A DNA stretch of 13,155 bases from the NCBI GenBank assembly GCA_025928435.1, contig JAICJM010000105.1, forward strand, positions 1-13,155. The letters are read 5' to 3'. Positions 1-8,553 of the stretch are shown here, in pieces. The translations under genes and the position numbers were made by a program. Within the stretch, counting starts at the first letter, position 1. Every line of letters begins with the position of its first letter. The notes below the pieces were generated by a model. The model saw only the letters and a program-made list of their open reading frames with translations, did not search any database and was not told where the DNA came from. The DNA is from Thermoleophilia bacterium. GTDB taxonomy: Bacteria; Actinomycetota; Thermoleophilia; Gaiellales; JAICJC01.

Positions 1-446
1 ACGATGATGAACCACGCCAGGATGGCGGTCAGCTCCAGCAGCAGCGTCAGCACATAGGCGACCACGTAGGCCGGGATCAGCATGATCAGCCGGAAGAACG
101 TTGTCAGCCGCGACAGCCGCTCCGGCTCGTCGACCGCCACCTGCACCGGGTAGCCGTCATCCGGGGAGCCGCCGCCGATCGGCGGGAAGCGGTCGGTGAC
201 GAGGAACATGTAGCAGTTGACCCGGGACGCGTAGCGGACGAAGCCGACGACGAACCCGAACATGCCGCTCGGGTAGCGCCCCGTGAAAAGGATCGCGAAC
301 CAGGCGATGAAGACGACCACGATCGCCGCGATCGAGTAGAACCACAGCACGATCTGGTGCGGGATGACCAGGAAGATGCGGAAGAACGTCGTCAGGCGCG
401 AGTACCGCGCCTGGTGCTGCACGTCGAATTGGACCGGGTAGGCCAT
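1..446 (-). CDS. DUF4389 family membrane protein (partial, C-terminus beyond left edge)
   Basis: The frame opens with ATG at 446-444 and stays open to the window edge, giving 148 residues without a stop; it is a partial gene. The ATG overlaps the atpC stop by one base (TGATG), so translation is probably coupled to atpC. The protein shows an internal duplication: residues 3-33 begin YPVQFDVQ and carry RLTTFFR, and residues 99-129 begin YPVQVAVD and carry the same RLTTFFR. Each copy is followed by a hydrophobic stretch (about 22-54 and 117-148), with a further hydrophobic part near 62-70. This pattern of tandem RLTTFFR-type repeats plus membrane helices is that of DUF4389 proteins, whose role is unknown. 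Its position at the end of an ATP synthase cluster suggests co-expression but not function. Confidence 0.8.
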   Translation of the reverse strand, partial: MAYPVQFDVQHQARYSRLTTFFRIFLVIPHQIVLWFYSIAAIVVVFIAWFAILFTGRYPSGMFGFVVGFVRYASRVNCYMFLVTDRFPPIGGGSPDDGYPVQVAVDEPERLSRLTTFFRLIMLIPAYVVAYVLTLLLELTAILAWFII

Positions 447-859
447 CAGCCGGCCGCGGTCTTGACCAGCGCCTCGGCGAACCCGACCTCGCGCCGCGCG
501 GCGTACACGTCGCCCTCGCCGCCGGTCGCGCGCTCCAGCGCCGCCCGTGCCTCCTCGAGCCTGCGTCCGGCGTCGGAGGCGTCGATGTCCTCCGCCCGCA
601 CCGCCTCGCCCACCAGCACGACGGCGTGGTTCTTGCGCACCTGCACGAACCCGTCGTCCGTGGCGTAGCGGCGCACCGTGCCCTCGGCGTCGGTGAGCCG
701 GGTCTCCCCCGGCTCGAGGAGCGAGATCAGCGGCGCGTGGTTGGCCAGGATCCCAAGCTCGCCCGCGGCGCCCGGCACGACCAGGCGCTCCGCGTCGCCC
801 GAGAACGCGATGCCCTCGGGCGTGATCAGCTCGACCGGGTAGGGCGTGAACTCGGGCAC
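446..859 (-). CDS. atpC: F1Fo ATP synthase epsilon subunit
   Basis: This encodes the epsilon subunit of the F1 central stalk, which with gamma couples proton flow to catalysis and can inhibit ATP hydrolysis. It has 137 residues, normal for the family. The N-terminal beta-barrel domain (about 4-88) shows VVPGAAGELGILANHAPLIS at 27-46 and DGFVQVRKNHAVVLVGEA at 69-86, both typical. The C-terminal helical hairpin follows (about 92-133; DAGRRLEEARAALER). The start is GTG at 859-857, two bases after the atpD stop, and is chosen because the conserved N-terminus begins right there. Only a weak AAGG upstream resembles a ribosome site, so coupling to atpD is likely. Its stop overlaps the start of the DUF4389 gene. 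Confidence 0.95.
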   Translation of the reverse strand: MPEFTPYPVELITPEGIAFSGDAERLVVPGAAGELGILANHAPLISLLEPGETRLTDAEGTVRRYATDDGFVQVRKNHAVVLVGEAVRAEDIDASDAGRRLEEARAALERATGGEGDVYAARREVGFAEALVKTAAG

Positions 860-861
860 GG

Positions 862-2397
<1,536 letters not shown>

Positions 2398-2475
2398 TCA
2401 GACGCGGCAGGTTCGGGAACCGCCTCCGACGTTCCTCCGGCCGCAGCTCGGCGCGGAGGCGAGCCGCCTCGAGGG

Positions 2476-2496
2476 ACGCCGCCACCCGGGCGGCGT
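2476..2496 (-). terminator. Possible stem-loop terminator after the transporter operon
   Basis: The minus strand reads ACGCCGCC-CGGGT-GGCGGCGT: a perfect 8-bp stem with a 5-nt loop, about 90 nt past the stop of the anti-sigma-like gene and before atpD. No T-run follows, so it is not a classic intrinsic terminator. It could be a U-less terminator, as often proposed in actinobacteria, or an mRNA 3'-end stabiliser. Confidence 0.3.
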
Positions 2497-2582
2497 GATC
2501 GACGTGTCAGGCTCGTGACGAGACGGCGGAGACGAACGGCATGGCCGTATCGTACGTGCTCGCCGCCCCGCGGTCGGGGGGC

Positions 2583-3041
2583 TCAGATGATCAGCCGGTT
2601 CGGCGGCCAGCGCGTCGCGGCCGGCGCGTGCCAGCCGTGCTCCGTGCGGAAGACGAGGAGCTCGCGGGCCAGCGAGAACGGCCGCTGAGCGACGACGATC
2701 GCCGGCTCCGAATGCTGAGGTTGCGCCGAGTGCCCCAGCCGGGCCACCGCCGCCCCCATGCCACCCGCCACGGCCAGCGACATCGCAACTGCCGCCACCA
2801 GCCCCAGGCCGCGCCGGCGCCGCTCGCGGGCGGTCCACAACGACCTCGGAGCCGTCTCGAGCGGCACCGCGCGCACGGCGGTCGTGACGTGCCACGCCTC
2901 GCGGTGGAAGCGCGCGCACTCGGCGCACACGCGGAGGTGCGCCTCCAGCGCAACGTGCTCGAGCTCGGAGGCTTCCGAGTCGATCGCGAGCGAGGCGATC
3001 GCCCGAGCGCGTTCGCAATCCAGGGTAGGTGGGCCGGCCAT
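2583..3041 (-). CDS. Putative anti-sigma factor, zf-HC2 zinc finger with one membrane helix
   Basis: A 152-residue protein. The N-terminal part has a zinc-binding anti-sigma pattern: H35-x3-C39-x2-C42 (HLRVCAEC), with C9 as a likely fourth ligand. A basic stretch (RERRRRG, 72-78) precedes one hydrophobic segment at about 79-101, and a short tail follows. Such proteins normally bind an ECF sigma factor at the membrane and release it on a signal. No sigma factor gene is seen here, so the partner, if any, is encoded elsewhere. ATG at 3041 follows AAGGGGAG with three bases between, a good ribosome site. It starts 49 bp after the stop of the three-helix protein gene and may share the transporter transcript. 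A longer frame on the same DNA lacks the zinc motif and was rejected. Confidence 0.75.
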   Translation of the reverse strand: MAGPPTLDCERARAIASLAIDSEASELEHVALEAHLRVCAECARFHREAWHVTTAVRAVPLETAPRSLWTARERRRRGLGLVAAVAMSLAVAGGMGAAVARLGHSAQPQHSEPAIVVAQRPFSLARELLVFRTEHGWHAPAATRWPPNRLII

Positions 3042-3054
3042 CGGCTCCCCTTAA

Positions 3055-3062
3055 TGACGTCA
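3055..3062. promoter_or_regulatory. Palindrome TGACGTCA upstream of the anti-sigma-like gene
   Basis: A perfect 8-bp palindrome lies in the 49-bp gap before the anti-sigma-like gene, 13 bp from its start codon and just ahead of the ribosome site. It could be a short regulator site, but such palindromes also arise by chance. Confidence 0.2.
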
Positions 3063-3090
3063 CCTTCGTGAGAAACGTTAGCGCGGGCCG

Positions 3091-3477
3091 CTAGACCAGG
3101 CGACTGCGAGGATCGATCGCCGCGCCGATCACGATGAGGAGCAGGCCGATTCCGACGAACACCGCCGAGAGGCCGAGGCTCTCCTCGATGTCATGCCGGT
3201 CGGCCCACCGGGCGATCCCGCCCCCCGCCGCAAGCGACCCGAAGATCCCCGGCGACCCACCTCCGCCGGTCGTTCTGACGGGCGGACGGATGCCGTAGAA
3301 GACGCCAACGATGACGAACAGCGACCCCACGCCGTAAAGGCCGAGCGAGATGCTCCGGCGCGGGTCGGCACCCAGGAGCAGACCGAGGACGACCGAGCAG
3401 ACGGCGACGAGGACGGTCGTCCCGGCGGCGAAGCCGAACAGCCGCCGCAGCCCCGCTGCCAGCCCCTCCCGGCGCAC
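3091..3477 (-). CDS. Hypothetical membrane protein with three predicted helices
   Basis: A 128-residue protein I do not recognise. Hydrophobic segments lie at about 14-36, 44-62 and 102-120. A hydrophilic, glycine-rich loop (TTGGGG, 69-74) separates the second and third. The N-terminus is basic (MRREG...LRR), suggesting an inside N-terminus. The start is GTG at 3477, two bases after the stop of the OppF-type ATPase, so it is probably translated by coupling and belongs to the transporter transcript. Its composition and spacing look like a genuine gene. There is no catalytic motif. It could be an accessory subunit of the transporter or an unrelated small membrane protein carried in the operon. 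Confidence 0.65.
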   Translation of the reverse strand: MRREGLAAGLRRLFGFAAGTTVLVAVCSVVLGLLLGADPRRSISLGLYGVGSLFVIVGVFYGIRPPVRTTGGGGSPGIFGSLAAGGGIARWADRHDIEESLGLSAVFVGIGLLLIVIGAAIDPRSRLV

Positions 3478-3479
3478 GC

Positions 3480-4556
3480 TTAGCGCGGCGTCGAGCCCGC
3501 CGGCAGGCGAAGGTCGGACATCGGCCAGGTCTCGAGCGGGAAGTGACAGGCCACCTCCGAGGCGGATCCCTCCTTGCGCTCCAGCATCGGCTCAACGGTG
3601 TCGCACGTGCCCGGCTGGAACCGGGGGCAGCGGGGATGGAACCGGCACGCCGAGGGGGGATTGATCGGGCTCGGCACGTCCCCCTCCAGCACGACCGGCT
3701 CGCGGGCGCGGGCCGCGCGCGGGTTCGGGATCGGGACGGCCGAGAGCAGCGCCCCCGAGTAGGGATGCTTCGGGTGCTGGTAGAGGTCGACCGCCGTGCC
3801 GATCTCGACGACCTTGCCGAGGTACATGACGCCGACCCGATCGGAGATGTGCCGCACCACGTCGAGGTCGTGCGCGATGAAGATGTATGTCAGGTCGAAC
3901 TCGCGCTGAAGCCGCTTCAGCAGGTTCAGGATCTGCGCCTGGACCGACACGTCGAGTGCCGAGACCGGCTCGTCGCAGACGATCATCTTGGGCCGGATCG
4001 CGAGCGCCCGGGCGACGCCGATGCGCTGGCGCTGGCCGCCGGAGAACTCGTGCGGGTACCGGTTGTAGTGCTCCGGGCTCAGGCCGACGACATCGAGCAG
4101 CTCCTGCACCCGCCCCTTGATCTCCTTCGGCGTGCCCTGCTTATGGACCGTCAGCGCCTCGCCGACGATGTAGCCGACCCGCTTGCGCGGGTTGAGCGAG
4201 GCATACGGATCCTGGAAGACCATCATCAGCTCCCGCCGCACCCGCATGAGGTCGTGCCCGCGGATGCTGGTGATGTCCTGGCCGTCGAAGACGATCCTGC
4301 CGCCGGTCGGGTCGAGCAGGCGCATCACGCACCGGGCCATCGTCGACTTGCCGCATCCCGACTCGCCGACGATCCCGAGCGTCTCCCCCTTGCGCACCGA
4401 GAACGAGACGCCGTCCACCGCCCGCACCTTCGCGATCTCCTTCTGGAAGATGATGCCGCGGGTGATCGGGAAGTGCTTCTCGAGGTTCTCGACCCGCAGG
4501 AGCTCGTCCCCGAGGGGCGCCGGGCGGGTGGCCTCTTCGCTGGTCGCCGTTGCCAT
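3480..4556 (-). CDS. oppF: Peptide ABC transporter ATPase, OppF/DppF type
   Basis: One of two ATPases driving peptide import. It has 358 residues with Walker [10 protein letters not shown] (64-72), Q-loop Q115, signature FSGGQRQR (171-178), Walker B MIVCDEP (191-197, catalytic E196) and the switch histidine H229. The C-terminal oligopeptide-transporter domain (about 250-340) contains CRFHPRCP (304-311) plus C318 and C337, a four-cysteine set like the one holding an iron-sulfur cluster in characterised DppD/OppD proteins. The start is ATG at 4556, overlapping the OppD stop by one base (TGATG). The frame is open further upstream to 4730, but those extra 58 residues overlap OppD, are proline/arginine-rich and lie outside the family. 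It is coupled to OppD upstream and to the three-helix protein gene downstream. Confidence 0.93.
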   Translation of the reverse strand: MATATSEEATRPAPLGDELLRVENLEKHFPITRGIIFQKEIAKVRAVDGVSFSVRKGETLGIVGESGCGKSTMARCVMRLLDPTGGRIVFDGQDITSIRGHDLMRVRRELMMVFQDPYASLNPRKRVGYIVGEALTVHKQGTPKEIKGRVQELLDVVGLSPEHYNRYPHEFSGGQRQRIGVARALAIRPKMIVCDEPVSALDVSVQAQILNLLKRLQREFDLTYIFIAHDLDVVRHISDRVGVMYLGKVVEIGTAVDLYQHPKHPYSGALLSAVPIPNPRAARAREPVVLEGDVPSPINPPSACRFHPRCPRFQPGTCDTVEPMLERKEGSASEVACHFPLETWPMSDLRLPAGSTPR

Positions 4557-5578
4557 CAGGCCGAGTCCGCCAGCGTCTCGGTGAGGATGGTCGCCGCCTC
4601 GCGCTGCTTCGTCTCCTCGTCCAGGTGGCAGGCCGCCCGGTGGTCGGCCGATCCCGGCACCGGGGCGAACTCGGGCTCGACCGTCGTGCAGATGTCCATG
4701 ACATACGGGCAGCGGGGGTGGAAACGGCATCCGGGGGGCGGGTTCAGGAGCGACGGCGGCGCGCCGGGAATGGGCTTCAGGTCTTCGCCGACGGCCGTCA
4801 GGTGCGGTAGCGACCGCAGGAGGCCCCAGGTGTAGGGGTGGTGGGGCCGGTAGAAGATGTCCTCGTAGCCGCCCCGCTCGGCCGGCTCGGCCGCATACAT
4901 GACGAGCACGTCGTCTGCCGTCTCGGCGACGACGCCGAGGTCGTGGGTGATGAGGATGATGGCGCTGCCGAAGTCGCGCTGGAGCTCGTTCATCAGCTTC
5001 AGGATCTGGGCCTGGGTCGTGACGTCCAGCGCGGTCGTGGGCTCGTCCGCGATCAGCAGGTCGGGGTTGTTGATGAGCGCCATCGCGATCATCACCCGCT
5101 GGCGCATCCCGCCCGAGAACTGGTGGGGATAGTCGTCGAGTCGCGTCTCGGGCCGCGGGATGCGAACCGCCCGCAGCATCTCGAGCGCGCGCGCGTTCGC
5201 CTGCGCCTTCGTGACGTCGGCATGCAGCTGGACGGCCTCACGCAGCTGACGGCCGATCGTGTGCACGGGGTTCAGCGAGGTCATCGGATCCTGGAAGATC
5301 ATCGAGATGCGCTTGCCCCGGTACCGGCGCAGCTCGTCCTTCGGGATCGAGAGCAGGTCCTCGCCGTCGAAGACCGCCTCGCCGCTGATGTCGATCCGGC
5401 TGCCCGAGTTCAGGCCCATGATCGTCAGGCAGGTGACGCTCTTGCCGGAGCCCGACTCACCGACGATGGCAAGCGTCTTACCCTTCTCCACCGAGAACGA
5501 CACCCCGTCGACGGCGCGGACGATGCCGTCCTCGGTGTGGAAGTGCGTGCGCAGGTTGCGAACGTCGAGGAGCGCCAT
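4556..5578 (-). CDS. oppD: Peptide ABC transporter ATPase, OppD/DppD type
   Basis: The second ATPase, expected to pair with the OppF-type protein. It has 340 residues: Walker A GESGSGKS (40-47), Q96, signature FSGGMRQR (154-161), Walker B LLIADEP (174-180, E179), and H212. The C-terminal domain has CRFHPRCP at 284-291 and further cysteines C297 and C317, a likely [4Fe-4S] quartet by analogy with the DppD/OppD family. One local oddity is the stretch after VMYA, which reads [13 protein letters not shown] where the family usually has a GxxVExG turn. ATG at 5578 follows AGAAGG with eight bases between. This ribosome site lies wholly inside one arm of a perfect inverted repeat (see 5579-5671), so its translation may be controlled by RNA structure. 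Confidence 0.93.
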   Translation of the reverse strand: MALLDVRNLRTHFHTEDGIVRAVDGVSFSVEKGKTLAIVGESGSGKSVTCLTIMGLNSGSRIDISGEAVFDGEDLLSIPKDELRRYRGKRISMIFQDPMTSLNPVHTIGRQLREAVQLHADVTKAQANARALEMLRAVRIPRPETRLDDYPHQFSGGMRQRVMIAMALINNPDLLIADEPTTALDVTTQAQILKLMNELQRDFGSAIILITHDLGVVAETADDVLVMYAAEPAERGGYEDIFYRPHHPYTWGLLRSLPHLTAVGEDLKPIPGAPPSLLNPPPGCRFHPRCPYVMDICTTVEPEFAPVPGSADHRAACHLDEETKQREAATILTETLADSA

Positions 5579-5653
5579 CTAGTGGGCCTTCTCGTGATGT
5601 TGATCTGGAGATGGAAGCGCGACGGTTTGCAGCCGCCAGAACGGGTCAGGCAT
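5579..5653 (-). CDS. Possible 24-codon leader ORF in the loop before oppD
   Basis: ATG at 5653-5651 opens a 24-residue frame (MPDPFWRL... ending HHEKAH) that stops with TAG at 5581-5579, immediately before the oppD ATG. It starts 14 nt after the oppB stop and lies almost entirely in the loop and 3' arm of the inverted repeat. No ribosome site precedes it, so it would need to be translated by ribosomes re-initiating after oppB. Such translation would open the stem and free the oppD site. It may equally be a chance frame. Confidence 0.22.
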   Translation of the reverse strand: MPDPFWRLQTVALPSPDQHHEKAH

Positions 5654-5671
5654 CGCGAGAAGGCCCACTAG
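5579..5671 (-). promoter_or_regulatory. Long inverted repeat masking the oppD ribosome site
   Basis: The arms at 5579-5594 (ctagtgggccttctcg on the plus strand) and 5656-5671 are perfect 16-bp reverse complements. They extend to 5599 and 5651 with a single mismatch, so 20 of 21 positions pair, around a 51-nt loop. In the minus-strand mRNA the 5' arm covers the oppB stop codon. The 3' arm contains the AGAAGG of oppD and ends directly at its ATG. A folded stem would hide the ribosome site of oppD and lower OppD/OppF synthesis relative to OppB. No T-run follows, so termination is less likely. Confidence 0.65.
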
Positions 5672-6678
5672 CCCAGCCGGATCCGTGGGTCGATCCAGGC
5701 GTACAGGATGTCCACCAGGAGGTTGAACGTGATCACCATGATCGAGGCGAACACGACCGTGCCGATGATCACGGGCAGGTCGAACGTGCCAACGGCGGTC
5801 ACGGCCAGCTGTCCGAGCCCGGGCAGGCCGAAGACATTCTCGACCAGGACCGCGCCTCCCAGCGCGATGGCGATGTCCATCCCGAGCATCGTGACGACCG
5901 GCAGCATCGCGTTTCGGAGCACGTGTGATCGCAGGACCTGGAGCTCGGGCGCGCCCTTCGCCCGCGCGGTGCGCACGTAGTCCTCGTTCAGCGTCTCCAT
6001 CACGTTCGCCCGGATCATGCGCACGTAGAACGCGGCGTAGAGGATCGCGAACGTGATCCAGGGCAGGATCAGATGGTAGAACCACTGGATCGGCCCGCCG
6101 CATAACTGCCCCTCGGACGCCCCCCGCAGGTTGCAGTACCCCTGGATGGGCATGAACGTGAAGCTGGGGAAGCTCAGGCCCAGGGCGTGGCCGCTCGTCG
6201 GGATATACCCGAACACGTAGGAGAGCACGAGCCCGATCCAGATCGGGTGGGCCGAGATCCCGACCAGGACGCTGGCCATCGCGACGCGGTCGGTCTTCGA
6301 GCGCGGATGCAGCGCCGAGAAGACACCCACCGGGATGGCGATCAGCATCCACAGGATGGCACCCCCGAACACGAGCGACGCCGTCACCGGTGCGGCGCTG
6401 AGCACGGACGTGTTGACCGCCTCGCGGTCGGCGAACGAGTACCCCAGGCTGTGGTCGATCACGAGCCGCTTGAGGAACAGGCCGTACTGGTAGTAGATCG
6501 GCCGGTCCGTCCCCAGGTAGTGGGCGACGGCCTTCACCTGCGCCGGGGTCGGGTTGCGGCCGGCGGCCAGTCGGGCCGGATCGACCGGGACGAGATAGAA
6601 GATCACATACGTGACGATCGTCACGGAGATGAAGAGGACGATCGCCCACAGAAGCCGGCGGATGATGTACCTGACCAC
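5668..6678 (-). CDS. oppB: Peptide ABC transporter permease, OppB/DppB type
   Basis: Inner-membrane permease subunit, 336 residues. There are about six helices: 9-31, 97-121, 131-160, 201-220, 262-282 and 303-325. A long extracytoplasmic region follows helix 1, as is typical for OppB. The cytoplasmic EAA loop reads EDYVRTARAKGAPELQVLRS at 232-251 and continues to LP at 259-260; it contacts the ATPases. The loop between helices 3 and 4 (about 161-200) carries C182 and C193 and could form a disulfide. The start is GTG at 6678, with TGGAGT four bases upstream. It follows the binding-protein gene after 77 bp that contain a strong stem-loop. Its stop lies in the arm of the inverted repeat before oppD. 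Confidence 0.93.
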   Translation of the reverse strand: MVRYIIRRLLWAIVLFISVTIVTYVIFYLVPVDPARLAAGRNPTPAQVKAVAHYLGTDRPIYYQYGLFLKRLVIDHSLGYSFADREAVNTSVLSAAPVTASLVFGGAILWMLIAIPVGVFSALHPRSKTDRVAMASVLVGISAHPIWIGLVLSYVFGYIPTSGHALGLSFPSFTFMPIQGYCNLRGASEGQLCGGPIQWFYHLILPWITFAILYAAFYVRMIRANVMETLNEDYVRTARAKGAPELQVLRSHVLRNAMLPVVTMLGMDIAIALGGAVLVENVFGLPGLGQLAVTAVGTFDLPVIIGTVVFASIMVITFNLLVDILYAWIDPRIRLG

Positions 6679-6703
6679 GCGGACTCCAGTCTAGTGGTTG
6701 CGC

Positions 6704-6738
6704 GGCTCGGGCGCCGGAACGGATCCGGCGCCCGAGCC
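6704..6738 (-). promoter_or_regulatory. Strong intercistronic stem-loop between binding-protein gene and oppB
   Basis: Left arm 6704-6718 and right arm 6724-6738 pair perfectly over 15 bp (core ggctcgggcgccgg / ccggcgcccgagcc) with a 5-nt loop. It lies 17 nt after the binding-protein stop codon on the minus strand. What follows is GCGCAACC, not a T-run, so full termination is unlikely. By analogy with other binding-protein transporters, such hairpins protect the upstream mRNA from 3' decay or cause partial termination, giving excess binding protein over permease. Confidence 0.7.
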
Positions 6739-6755
6739 AGGTGGTGCTCCTTCGG

Positions 6756-8456
6756 CTACTTCTTGATGCACATGGTGTTGAGCGCCATGCCGTAGATCGG
6801 CTGGTAGACGCTGCAGCCCATGCGCGCGCTGAAGAAGTCGAGGTTGTTGTCGACGTCCCACGCGGCCCACGGCGCCTGCTGCTGCTGGATGTCCGTCGCC
6901 AGCTGTCCGTAGGTCTTGTAGCGCTGGTCGCCCGTCAGGAGGGCTGCATCATCCATGCGCTTGTTGAACGCCGCGTTGTTGAAGTAGGAGTAGTTGCTCC
7001 CGTTCGTGGCCGGGATGTGCTCCCCGTTCAGGAGCACGTTCACCCAGTCGTACGGATCGGGGTAGTCAGCAACCCATCCCTCGTCGGCGATGTCGAACGG
7101 CTCACCCTTCGTCCCTTCCTTCGTGAACTGGGTCGCGCGGGCGAACTGGTCGATCTGCACGTTGATGCCGATCGCCTTGAGGTTCTGCTGCATCACCTGC
7201 GTGCGCGACGGGCACGGGTCGGTGTTGCAGGTGTAGAGCACCGCCTTGATCGGCGTCTTCACGCCCGACTGCTTCATCAGGGACTTCGCCTTGTCGATGT
7301 CGCTCGAGCTCGGAGACGTGAGCGGGTAGAGGGTCTTCTCGAACTGGGCGCCGGGGACGCCTGGCGGCATGATCTTGGCGCCGGGCGTGCCGACCTTGTA
7401 GCCCATGGTCTGGATGATCCCGGGCCGGTCGATCGCCCAGTTGACGGCCTGGCGGACCATCGGGTTGGAGAACGCCGTGCGGCTCGTGTTGAGGCCCATG
7501 TAGCGGACGCACAGGCACGGGTTCAGGAACAGCCGCTCGCCGCCCGGGGAACCCGGGCCGAACTGCTGGTACAGCGGCCGGATCTGGGCCGGCGCGACGG
7601 CGTCGTTGATGTAGTCCAGCTGGCCGTTCTTGGCTTCCAGCGTGCCCTGGTTCGTGTTGATGGTCAGCTGGGTGTAGTCGAACTCGTCCGCGTAGGCGGG
7701 CCGGTCGCCGTGGTAGTTCGGGTTCTTCTTCACGACGATCGACTGGTGCGGCGTGTACGAGGACACGTAGTACGGGCCCGCGGACGGGACCGAGTGGAGC
7801 CCGTTCGCGTCGATCTTCGTGCCGACCGGGATCGCGCAGAAGAACGGCATCGCCATCTTCGTCGGCCAGGTCGGATCGGCCTGGGTGAGCGTGAACGAGA
7901 TCGTGTCGCCGCTCACCTTGATGCCGGAAACCGTCTTCGCCTTGCCCGTGTTGTAGGCCGTGGCGCCGGCGAGGTCGCCGAGGAACGGCACCGCGAAGGA
8001 GTGCTGGTCCGGGTTCAGGTCGCGCTCGACGGCGTACTTGAAGACCTCGGGGGTCACCGGCGCGTTCGACGGCGGCGAGAACTTGAACCCCTTGCGGATG
8101 GTGAACGTGTACGTCTTGCCGCCGTTCGAGACCTGCGGCAGGTCGGCCGCGTCCGGCACGAGCTGCTGCCCGGCCAGGCCGGCCTTGTCCGGATAGTTCA
8201 CCAGCTTCAGGCAGGTCGAGTACTCGATCTGCCAGCTGTTCTGGTAGTAGGCGAGCGCGGGATCGAGGTAGTCGATGTCGCCCGAGAGCGCGATCTTGAC
8301 GATCCCGCCGTTCTGATGCGCCACCTGGGATTGGCCCCCGTTGCTGGCGCCGCCGGACTCGCCTCCGCTGCTGCTGCTGCCACACGCTGCGGCGCCGAGC
8401 AAGACGGTACCGACCGCCAGCGCCGCGGCGCTGAGTACCAAAGCGGGTCGTCTCAT
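6756..8456 (-). CDS. Peptide ABC transporter substrate-binding lipoprotein (SBP family 5)
   Basis: The extracytoplasmic receptor of the transporter, 566 residues, normal for family 5 binding proteins (OppA/DppA). The N-terminus is a lipoprotein signal: basic MRR, hydrophobic core 5-21, and a cleavage site before C25 (AAAC). A Ser/Gly/Gln-rich tether follows (26-50). Family features include LSGDIDYLDPALAY (57-70), RQAVNWAIDR (335-344) and DEGWVADYPDPYDWV (458-472). The mature part has eight further cysteines (82, 207, 314, 316, 410, 415, 548, 563), more than usual, suggesting several disulfides. ATG at 8456 follows GAGGGG with seven bases between. The gene lies between the two permease genes, 97 bp after oppC and 77 bp before oppB. 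The ligand cannot be assigned; peptides are likeliest. Confidence 0.93.
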   Translation of the reverse strand: MRRPALVLSAAALAVGTVLLGAAACGSSSSGGESGGASNGGQSQVAHQNGGIVKIALSGDIDYLDPALAYYQNSWQIEYSTCLKLVNYPDKAGLAGQQLVPDAADLPQVSNGGKTYTFTIRKGFKFSPPSNAPVTPEVFKYAVERDLNPDQHSFAVPFLGDLAGATAYNTGKAKTVSGIKVSGDTISFTLTQADPTWPTKMAMPFFCAIPVGTKIDANGLHSVPSAGPYYVSSYTPHQSIVVKKNPNYHGDRPAYADEFDYTQLTINTNQGTLEAKNGQLDYINDAVAPAQIRPLYQQFGPGSPGGERLFLNPCLCVRYMGLNTSRTAFSNPMVRQAVNWAIDRPGIIQTMGYKVGTPGAKIMPPGVPGAQFEKTLYPLTSPSSSDIDKAKSLMKQSGVKTPIKAVLYTCNTDPCPSRTQVMQQNLKAIGINVQIDQFARATQFTKEGTKGEPFDIADEGWVADYPDPYDWVNVLLNGEHIPATNGSNYSYFNNAAFNKRMDDAALLTGDQRYKTYGQLATDIQQQQAPWAAWDVDNNLDFFSARMGCSVYQPIYGMALNTMCIKK

Positions 8457-8553
8457 ACTCTCACCCCTCTGTCGATTCCCGAGGCGCGGATCCTGCCCGC
8501 ACCCGACCGTGAACCTAAGACGTCGGCGGGGTCGCGAGAGTTAGCGGAGAGAT

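Noticed and set aside
2398..3063. Longer minus-strand frame overlapping the anti-sigma-like gene
   Set aside because: It is Arg/Gly-rich without the zinc motif or membrane helix. The 2583-3041 frame has both, plus a good ribosome site.
3079..3093. TAGCG-N5-CGCTA hairpin at the stop of the three-helix protein gene, followed by ACGTTTCTC
   Set aside because: The stem is only 5 bp and the T-run is weak, too little for a terminator call.
4557..4730. 58-residue N-terminal extension of the OppF-type ATPase
   Set aside because: It lies in another frame inside oppD, is Pro/Gly/Arg-rich and is absent from the family. The ATG at 4556 gives the usual N-terminus and a TGATG overlap.
8367..8379. GCTGCTGCTGCTG run as a microsatellite
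   Set aside because: It encodes the serine tether after the lipoprotein cysteine; it is short and within coding sequence.
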